Positions 58,395 to 64,000 of a stretch of 64,000 bases of DNA are shown piece after piece (positions within the stretch are counted from its first letter, which is position 1; every line of letters begins with the position of its first letter). The stretch comes from Harryflintia acetispora (GTDB taxonomy: Bacteria > Bacillota > Clostridia > Oscillospirales > Ruminococcaceae), in assembly GCA_004340125.1 (NCBI GenBank), contig SLUK01000007.1:1-64000 (forward strand), read 5' to 3'. Position numbers and translations under genes: made by a program. The notes under the pieces were generated by a model, which worked only from the letters and a program-made list of their open reading frames with translations, had not been told where the DNA came from and did not search any database.

Positions 58395-59795
58395 ATGGGT
58401 AAACTGAAAATTACCGAGACCGTCCTGCGCGACGCGCATCAGTCCCTGATCGCGACCCGCATGTCGATGGCCGATATGGAGCCGATGTTAAAGCCGCTGG
58501 ATGAAGTCGGCTTCTACTCCTGCGAAGTGTGGGGCGGCGCGACCTTCGACGCGTGCATCCGCTTCCTGGACGAGGACCCGTGGGAGAGGCTGCGCATCAT
58601 CCGCAAGAACATGCCCAACACCAAGCTGCAGATGCTCTACCGCGGCCAGAACATGCTGGGCTACCGCCATTACGCCGACGATCTGGTCGAGTATTTCGTG
58701 CAGAAGTCGGTTGCCAACGGGATCGACATCATCCGCATCTTCGATGCGCTCAACGATATCCGCAACCTGGAGACCTCGATCAAGGCCGCCAAGAAGGAGG
58801 GCGCGCACGCCCAGTGCGCCATCTCCTACACCCTGAGCCCGGTGCACAACATCGAGTATTTCGTCAAGCTGGCCAAGTCCTATGAGGACGCGGGCGCCGA
58901 CTCGATCTGCATCAAGGACATGGCCGCGCTGATCACCCCCTATGCGGCGCAGGAGCTGGTGCAGGAGCTCAAGAAGAACATCAAGGTTCCCGTCCAGCTG
59001 CACACCCACTACACCTCCGGCCTCGCCTCGATGGCGATCATCAAGGCGGTCGAGGCTGGCGTCGACATTGTGGACACCGCGATGTCCCCGCTGGCGCTGG
59101 GCACCTCCCACGCGCCGACCGAGTCGATCGTGGCGGCCTTCCAGGGCACGCCCTACGACACGGGGCTCGATCTCGACAAGCTCAACGTGGTGCGCGCACA
59201 CTGCGCCAAGCTGCGTGAAAAGTACCTGGCCAACGGCCTGCTCAACCCGAAGGTGCTGGGCGTGGACGCCAACACCCTGCTCTATCAGGTCCCGGGCGGC
59301 ATGCTCTCCAACCTGATCTCCCAGCTCAAGCAGGCGGGCAAGGAGGACCAGTTCGAGGAGGTCCTCAAAGAGGTCCCGCGCGTGCGCGAGGACTCCGGCT
59401 TCCCGCCGCTGGTTACCCCGACCTCCCAGATCGTGGGCACCCAGGCGGTGTTCAACGTCATCATGGGCGAGCGGTACAAGATGGTCACCAAGGAGTTCAA
59501 GGGCCTGGTGCGCGGCGAGTACGGCCGCACCCCCGCCCCGATCGACCCCGCGTTCCGGGAGAAGATCATCGGCGACGAGAAGCCGATCGACTGCCGGCCG
59601 GCCGACCTGCTGGAGCCCGAGGTCGAGAAGATGCGCGCCGAGGTTCCCGCCGAATATCTCGAGCAGGAGGAGGACGTCCTCACCTGGGCGATGTTCCCGC
59701 AGGTGGCGCCCAAATTCTTTGAGAAGCGCAAGAACAAGAAGTACGGCGTGGACGGCGAGCATGCCGACAAGAAGGACATGGTCCATCCCGTCTGA
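58395..59795 (+). CDS. Oxaloacetate/pyruvate carboxyltransferase subunit (OadA / 5S type)
   Basis: The 466-aa protein has the TIM-barrel of pyruvate carboxylase carboxyltransferases: ETVLRDAHQSLIATRM (11-26) with the metal-binding Asp, GGATFDACIRFLDEDPWERLR, the lysine and His ligands near VQLHTHYTSG (about 199-208), then the PYC_OADA helical domain. It ends without a biotinyl domain, which is supplied by the separate carrier gene, as in the 5S subunit of transcarboxylase. It would convert oxaloacetate to pyruvate while carboxylating biotin, or the reverse. AAAGGGG is ahead of the ATG. Confidence 0.9.
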   Translation: MGKLKITETVLRDAHQSLIATRMSMADMEPMLKPLDEVGFYSCEVWGGATFDACIRFLDEDPWERLRIIRKNMPNTKLQMLYRGQNMLGYRHYADDLVEYFVQKSVANGIDIIRIFDALNDIRNLETSIKAAKKEGAHAQCAISYTLSPVHNIEYFVKLAKSYEDAGADSICIKDMAALITPYAAQELVQELKKNIKVPVQLHTHYTSGLASMAIIKAVEAGVDIVDTAMSPLALGTSHAPTESIVAAFQGTPYDTGLDLDKLNVVRAHCAKLREKYLANGLLNPKVLGVDANTLLYQVPGGMLSNLISQLKQAGKEDQFEEVLKEVPRVREDSGFPPLVTPTSQIVGTQAVFNVIMGERYKMVTKEFKGLVRGEYGRTPAPIDPAFREKIIGDEKPIDCRPADLLEPEVEKMRAEVPAEYLEQEEDVLTWAMFPQVAPKFFEKRKNKKYGVDGEHADKKDMVHPV

Positions 59796-59808
59796 GATAA
59801 CGAAAAAA

Positions 59809-59834
59809 CCCCCGGCGAAAGCCGGGGGCTTTTT
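59809..59834 (+). terminator. Terminator of the transcarboxylase operon
   Basis: An 8-bp GC stem (59809-59816 with 59821-59828) with a GAAA tetraloop is followed by CTTTTT. Confidence 0.85.
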
Positions 59835-59835
59835 G

Positions 59836-59864
59836 TTGTCATATGGAACGGAGTGTGTTAAAAT
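59836..59864 (+). promoter_or_regulatory. Sigma-A promoter of the YcxB-like gene
   Basis: TTGTCA (59836-59841) and TAAAAT (59859-59864) are spaced 17 bases apart. Confidence 0.7.
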
Positions 59865-59892
59865 AAGGGAAAGAAGAAACGGGGGATAGTCG

Positions 59893-60444
59893 ATGGAGGA
59901 GCTCGAACACGCGCAGCAGGAAGAAGCGTTTTTCACGGTGGAATCGGTCATCACGCCGAAGGACTACCGGGCGCTGTACTATTTCAATATCTTCCATAAA
60001 AACAAAACCATTAAGGTGCTCAGCGTGGTGATTGCCGCCTGCATGCTGGTCGTTCTGTCCTCGGCGCTGATACTGGATGACAGTAAAATGCTGACGCGGG
60101 CAATTACTTTCATCGTGGTGGTATTCCTGGCTGAGTGGGGCGTGCTGGAGCTCGGGGTGCGCCGGATCATCAAGGGGGACACCATTTCGATTAACAATCC
60201 CAGCGGGCACACCCTTTACCGCGACCGGATCGAGGTGTTTTCCCAAAAGACCGAAGGGCACGCCACCTACACCTGGGAGATGGTCACCGACGCCTGGCAG
60301 ACCCGGGAATATTTTTACCTCTTCCTCGGCGTGTCCCATGTGATCATCCTGAAAAAGCAGGGCATGGGCCGGCAGGAGATCGGCCTGCTCGACGGCTTTT
60401 TGCATGAGCGCTACGGTAAAAAGTATCACAGTAAAATAAGATAG
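59893..60444 (+). CDS. YcxB-family membrane protein
   Basis: The 183-aa protein has an N-terminal cytosolic stretch (TVESVITPKDYRALYYFNIF), two membrane helices (about 40-60 and 67-86), and a C-terminal beta-rich domain with TLYRDRIEVFSQKTEGHATYTWEMVTDAW...YLFLGVSHVIILKKQGM, as in YcxB-like proteins. The function of the family is unknown. It is monocistronic, with its own promoter, and converges on the ACT gene. Confidence 0.75.
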   Translation: MEELEHAQQEEAFFTVESVITPKDYRALYYFNIFHKNKTIKVLSVVIAACMLVVLSSALILDDSKMLTRAITFIVVVFLAEWGVLELGVRRIIKGDTISINNPSGHTLYRDRIEVFSQKTEGHATYTWEMVTDAWQTREYFYLFLGVSHVIILKKQGMGRQEIGLLDGFLHERYGKKYHSKIR

Positions 60445-60452
60445 CGGAAAAC

Positions 60453-60483
60453 AAGCGCCCTCCGGTTATGCCGGAGGGCGCTT
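60453..60483. terminator. Bidirectional terminator
   Basis: A perfect 13-bp stem (60453-60465 with 60471-60483) with a 5-base loop between convergent genes; on the minus strand it is followed by GTTTTCC. Confidence 0.8.
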
Positions 60484-60499
60484 ACATATTCAACGTTTC

Positions 60500-60970
60500 T
60501 TATGACTCGAGCGCAAACTCCTCGCGCAGCACCCGCAGCGCATCCCCCAGATGGGCCGAGGTCACCAGCAGGGAAATATCTACCTCCGAGGTGGTGATCA
60601 GCATGAGGTCGCATTTGGTCTTGGCCAGCGCCGCGAGGGCTCTGGCGGCGATTCCCGGGGTGCCGGGCATCTGCTCGCCGTAAAGCTGGATTTTGACATT
60701 CCCACCGGCGATCAGGGGTTTGATGGAGGGGTGCTCCTCCCGGAATTCGTTGATCAGCTCGAGCACCTGCACCAGCTTTTCACTTCCAACCGTGAAGGAG
60801 ACGCTGGTGTTTTCCCCCTTGGGCGCGGACTGGGAGATCATGTCGATGTCGATCCCCGCCTCGCCGAAGCGCAGGAAAATTTCCGAGATCAGCCGCAGGT
60901 CCGCGGGAATTTTGGAAAAGGTGATGAGGGAAGCGTCCTCCGTCACCGTGATTTTATCTACGCCGTACAT
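60500..60970 (-). CDS. ACT-domain protein resembling the aspartokinase regulatory region
   Basis: The start is ATG 60970 with GGGGAGG 5-6 bases upstream; 156 aa. Two ACT repeats are visible: ITVTEDASLITFSKIPADLRLISEIFLRFGEAGIDIDMISQSAP and PGIAARALAALAKTKCDLMLITTSEVDISLLV. These match the C-terminal regulatory half of aspartate kinase without a kinase domain. It is the last gene of the asd-dapA-dapB operon, so it may bind lysine or threonine and regulate the pathway in trans. No partner kinase is in the window. Confidence 0.85.
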   Translation of the reverse strand: MYGVDKITVTEDASLITFSKIPADLRLISEIFLRFGEAGIDIDMISQSAPKGENTSVSFTVGSEKLVQVLELINEFREEHPSIKPLIAGGNVKIQLYGEQMPGTPGIAARALAALAKTKCDLMLITTSEVDISLLVTSAHLGDALRVLREEFALES

Positions 60971-61046
60971 ATGAACCTCCCCGTCGCAGTGGCGACCCAA
61001 ACTGAGTTTACTCGCATAAGGATTTTTTGTTGCTTGTTAACATATT

Positions 61047-61796
61047 TTACACCAAATCGCCCATGTCGTAAAGACCCGGGGCGCGATCCTGCAAAAAAAT
61101 TGCGGCCCGCAGCGCCCCGGCGGCGAAGACCCGCTTGGAGGAGGCCGAGTGGGACAGGGTGATCACCTCGTCCTCCCCGCAGAAGAGCACCTCGTGCTCC
61201 CCCACGATGGTCCCCCCGCGCACCGAATGGATGCCGATCTCATTTTTCGGCCGCTTCATCCGGCGGGAGTGCCGGTCGTAGACATATTGCGGGGCGGGGG
61301 ACAGCTCCCCTGCCAGCGCGTCGGCGAGCATGAGGGCGGTGCCGCTGGGCGCGTCGAGCTTCTGGTTGTGGTGCCGCTCGATGATCTCGATATCATATTC
61401 CCCGCCGAGCACCTGCGCGGCCCGCTTGCAGAGCTCGCGCAGCAGGTTGACCCCTAGGGACATGTTGGCTGAAAAGAAGATCGGGATTTCGCTTGCCGCC
61501 TCGTGGATGGCGCCGATCTGCTCCTCTCGAAGCCCGGTGGTGCAGATCACCGCGGGCAGCCGCCGTTCCCTTGCCAGGGCCAGCAGCCCCTGGCAGAGGT
61601 CGGGATGGGAGAAGTCCACCAGCACCCCGTTTGGCCCGTCGTACTGCTCAGGGGAGGGGAAGATAGGAAACGGAGCCCCGGGGAAGTGGCGGCGGTCGAT
61701 CCCCGCCGCCACTTGGCAGTCCTCCCTTGCGGCGGCGAGAGCCGCGACCGCGCGGCCCATCTGACCGCAGGCCCCGCTGAGAATCAGCTCGGTCAT
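61047..61796 (-). CDS. dapB: 4-hydroxy-tetrahydrodipicolinate reductase
   Basis: The 249-aa protein has an N-terminal Rossmann motif GACGQMGR (8-15) for NAD(P)H and the DapB catalytic block EIIERHHNQKLDAPSGTALMLADAL with the His and Lys that act on the substrate. It reduces the DapA product in the diaminopimelate/lysine route, which also leads to dipicolinate in spore formers. It lies 66 bases after dapA. Confidence 0.95.
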   Translation of the reverse strand: MTELILSGACGQMGRAVAALAAAREDCQVAAGIDRRHFPGAPFPIFPSPEQYDGPNGVLVDFSHPDLCQGLLALARERRLPAVICTTGLREEQIGAIHEAASEIPIFFSANMSLGVNLLRELCKRAAQVLGGEYDIEIIERHHNQKLDAPSGTALMLADALAGELSPAPQYVYDRHSRRMKRPKNEIGIHSVRGGTIVGEHEVLFCGEDEVITLSHSASSKRVFAAGALRAAIFLQDRAPGLYDMGDLV

Positions 61797-61862
61797 GGTT
61801 ACAACCTTTCCTTTCCCGGGGATCGGCGCCTGGGTGCAATCCCCAACATCCTTTTAAAGTGG

Positions 61863-62753
61863 CTACGAAAGCGCTCCGGCTTCCAAAAGGGCGTCGCGCA
61901 GGCGGGCGCGGCCCTCATCGGTCATCTCGACGAGCGGCATGCGGCAGGGACCGGCCTCCCGGCCCATGAGGTTCAGTGCCTCCTTGACCGGGATGGGGTT
62001 GACGTCCGAGAAGAGCGCCTCAATCAGAGAATGGTAGCGCAGCTGCAGCGCGCAGGAGCGCTTTACATCGCCGTCGAAATAGGATTGGCAGATTTCGTGG
62101 GTCTCATGCGGCAGCACATTGGAGAGCACCGAGATGACCCCCTTGCCGCCGAGCGAGAGGATGGGGACGATCATGTCGTCGTTCCCGGAGTAGATGTCGA
62201 GCTCTTCGCCGCAGGCGGCCGCGATCCCGGTGACGAGCTGGATGCTCCCCGAGGCCTCCTTGACCGCTACGATGTTCGGATGCTTGGCAAGCTCCCTGAA
62301 AGAATCAATGGAAATTCCCATCCCGGTGCGGGAGGGGACGTTATAGAGGATCACCGGAAGGTCGGTCGCCTCGGCGACGCTCAGGAAATGGCGCACCAGC
62401 CCGCGTTGGGAGGTCTTGTTGTAGTAGGGGGTGACGTGCAGCAGCGCGTCGGCCCCGGCGGCCTTGGCCTCCTTGGACATCCAGATCGAATACTCGGTGT
62501 GGTTGCTCCCCGCCCCGGCGACGACCGGGACCCGCCCGGCGGCGTATTCCACCGCGGCGGCAATGGTATGTACATGCTCCTCGTCGGTCATGGTGGCGCT
62601 CTCGCCGGTGGTCCCGCAGATGACGATGGAGTCGGTCCCTTCCTCGATCTGCCAGTCGATCAGCGCGCGCAGCTTTTCGAAGTTGATCGAGCCGTCCTCA
62701 TGCATGGGGGTGACGATGGCGACGCCCGCCCCGCGAAAGATTGTTTTTTTCAT
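61863..62753 (-). CDS. dapA: 4-hydroxy-tetrahydrodipicolinate synthase
   Basis: The start is ATG 62753 with GGAGGG 7 bases upstream; 296 aa. The TIM-barrel lyase has ICGTTGESAT (Thr pair 48-49), YNVPSRTG (Tyr137) and Schiff-base lysine Lys165 in VAVKEASGS. It condenses pyruvate with aspartate semialdehyde, made by the upstream asd product. A five-residue upstream extension to 62768 lacks ribosome-binding support. Confidence 0.96.
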   Translation of the reverse strand: MKKTIFRGAGVAIVTPMHEDGSINFEKLRALIDWQIEEGTDSIVICGTTGESATMTDEEHVHTIAAAVEYAAGRVPVVAGAGSNHTEYSIWMSKEAKAAGADALLHVTPYYNKTSQRGLVRHFLSVAEATDLPVILYNVPSRTGMGISIDSFRELAKHPNIVAVKEASGSIQLVTGIAAACGEELDIYSGNDDMIVPILSLGGKGVISVLSNVLPHETHEICQSYFDGDVKRSCALQLRYHSLIEALFSDVNPIPVKEALNLMGREAGPCRMPLVEMTDEGRARLRDALLEAGALS

Positions 62754-62818
62754 GCTTGGTCCCTCCAAAGGTGATGATGGTGGTGGGCTTTCGGCACTGC
62801 GGGCGGGCGATAAGGGGA

Positions 62819-63898
62819 TCAGTCGAGATAGCCCTTTGCCGCGAGCAGCTCTGCCATCAGCACGGCGCCGCCCGCCGCGCCGCGCAGGGTATTGTGGGAG
62901 AGGCAGACGAATTTATAGTCATACTGGCTGTCCTCGCGCAGCCGTCCGATCGAGACGGCCATCCCGTTTTCCAGGTTGCGGTCAAGCCGCGCCTGCGGGC
63001 GGTCGTTTTCCTCGAAGTAGTGCAGAAGTGACTTCGGCGCGCTTGGAAGCGAGAGCTTCTGCGGCTCGCCGGAAAACTCCCGCCAGCAGCGCTTGATTTC
63101 CTCGAGGGACGGCTTGCGCTCGAAGGAGACGAACACCGCCGCCGTGTGGCCGTCGGACACCGGTACGCGCAGGCACTGGGTGGTGATCGAGGGGCCGGCG
63201 GCGTTTACGATCTCGCCGTCCACGACTTCCCCCCAGATTTTGAGCGGCTCGCACTCGCTCTTCTCCTCCTCGCCCCCGATGTAGGGCACGACGTTATCGA
63301 TGATCTCGGGCCAGGAGCTGAAGGTCTTGCCCGCCCCGGAAATTGCCTGATAGGTGCAGGCGAGGGCCTTGGTCACGCCGAAGCCCATCAGCGGATGGAG
63401 CGCCGGGACGTAGCTTTGCAGCGAGCAGTTGGACTTGACGGCGATGAAGCCGCGGCGGGAGCCCAGGCGCTTGCGCTGGTGTTCGATCACGGCGGCGTGG
63501 TCGGCGTTGATCTCGGGGATGATCATCGGCACGTCGGGGGTGTGGCGGTGGGCGGAGTTGTTGGAGATGACCGGGCACTCGAGCTTGGCGTAGCGCTCCT
63601 CGAGCGCCTTGATCTCCTCCTTTTTCATGTCCACCGCGCAGAAGATGAAGTCCACCGACGCGGCGATCCGCTCAGCGTCCGAACTCGCGTCCAGCACCAC
63701 CATGTCCCGCACAAAGGCCGGGATGGGGGTGCTCATGGCCCAGCGTTCGCCGACCGCTTCGGCATAGGGCTTTCCCGCGCTGCGCGCCGAGGCGGCGAGG
63801 GCGGTGATATGAAACCAGGGGTGCTCGCTCAGCAGTGTGATGAAGCGCTGCCCGACCATCCCGGTCGCGCCGACGACGGCGACTCGATAATTTTTCAT
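62819..63898 (-). CDS. asd: Aspartate-semialdehyde dehydrogenase
   Basis: The 359-aa protein has a Rossmann start VAVVGATGMVGQRF (6-19), the active-site Cys158 in VKSNCSLQSY, and a C-terminal His-containing VPVSDGHTAAV block. The length and NCS context match the archaeal/fungal-type Asd branch rather than the E. coli type. It reduces aspartyl phosphate to the semialdehyde for lysine, threonine and methionine synthesis. It is first in the asd-dapA-dapB-ACT operon. Confidence 0.93.
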   Translation of the reverse strand: MKNYRVAVVGATGMVGQRFITLLSEHPWFHITALAASARSAGKPYAEAVGERWAMSTPIPAFVRDMVVLDASSDAERIAASVDFIFCAVDMKKEEIKALEERYAKLECPVISNNSAHRHTPDVPMIIPEINADHAAVIEHQRKRLGSRRGFIAVKSNCSLQSYVPALHPLMGFGVTKALACTYQAISGAGKTFSSWPEIIDNVVPYIGGEEEKSECEPLKIWGEVVDGEIVNAAGPSITTQCLRVPVSDGHTAAVFVSFERKPSLEEIKRCWREFSGEPQKLSLPSAPKSLLHYFEENDRPQARLDRNLENGMAVSIGRLREDSQYDYKFVCLSHNTLRGAAGGAVLMAELLAAKGYLD

Positions 63899-63959
63899 GA
63901 CGTTCTCTCCTCTGTTAATAGATTATGCGGGTGTGCGGTTTTTGGCTTTCGGATTTCGG

Positions 63960-63985
63960 ATAATAAAAAAACCGGTTGAAAACCG
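63960..63985 (-). terminator. Intrinsic terminator or attenuator upstream of asd
   Basis: On the minus strand, CCGGTT (63985-63980) and AACCGG (63976-63971) form a 6-bp stem with a 3-base loop followed by TTTTTTTATTA. It lies about 72 bases upstream of asd. It either ends a gene beyond the window or is the expression platform of a leader regulator. Confidence 0.6.
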
Positions 63986-64000
63986 GCATGCATTACAATA

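Overview
The window is a GC-rich chromosomal segment of a spore-forming, low-oxygen Firmicute, most likely a member of the class Clostridia in the Oscillospiraceae/Ruminococcaceae range. This placement is inferred from gene content and order: spoVT, gerW (ytfJ) with its DUF2953 partner, a SpoVB-type flippase, cdaA-cdaR, scpA-scpB, rimP-nusA-rnpM-ylxQ-infB-rbfA-nrnA-truB-ribF, secG-rnr, radical-SAM HemZ, and small DUF families common in that group. No phage, insertion sequence, CRISPR array, rRNA or tRNA gene was recognised. Most of the segment is dense core genome with consensus-like sigma-A promoters (usually 17-bp spacers) and strong stem-loop terminators.

Layout. Bases 1-5.7 kb hold the tail of a GLUG-repeat surface protein, a one-domain MGMT protein, an ECF sigma factor with a membrane-anchored beta-propeller partner, and a peptide-type ABC substrate-binding lipoprotein. 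5.7-7.8 kb is the Asp23/FakA pair. 8.3-12.5 kb (minus strand) is a divergent type II topoisomerase parE-parC operon. 12.85-17.4 kb carries an SGNH hydrolase, a DUF4358 lipoprotein, a small membrane protein, secG and rnr. 17.4-19.1 kb is an accessory-looking island: a GGTGGAAA repeat cluster, a small DUF6809-like gene and two copies of a cassette made of a ribbon-helix-helix gene and a convergent putative small RNA. 19.2-20.7 kb holds a Se/S-carrier-like protein and a cysteine desulfurase. 21-31.4 kb runs cdaA-cdaR, a COG2509 flavoprotein, and recJ-relA-MBL hydrolase-hemZ. 31.5-35.0 kb holds a zinc-ribbon protein, a SpoVB-like flippase, mazG and HU.

35.0-36.3 kb has no credible protein gene. 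It holds two inverted copies of a multi-hairpin repeat and a putative ~100-nt RNA. 36.3-42.0 kb has a MATE transporter, a NusG-II protein, a 45-aa acidic ORF, a CAP-domain lipoprotein, a PII-like protein translationally joined to a CPA2-type antiporter, and spoVT. 42.2-50.1 kb is the large translation/transcription operon from rimP to ribF. 50.3-56.3 kb holds a site-2 protease, scpA, scpB, DUF2953, gerW, a D,D-carboxypeptidase, an rRNA pseudouridine synthase, a VOC protein and an orphan. 56.5-59.8 kb is a three-gene biotin-dependent transcarboxylase. 59.9-60.4 kb is a YcxB-like protein. 60.5-63.9 kb (minus strand) is the lysine/DAP operon asd-dapA-dapB-ACT.

The most unusual material is non-coding or nearly so: the duplicated RHH/small-RNA cassettes (17.97-18.74 kb), the putative RNA at 35.5-35.6 kb, and a dispersed four-module palindromic repeat family that mostly sits just downstream of gene ends and reads in the same direction as the preceding gene. 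All functional assignments rest on reading the sequence. No database search was run.
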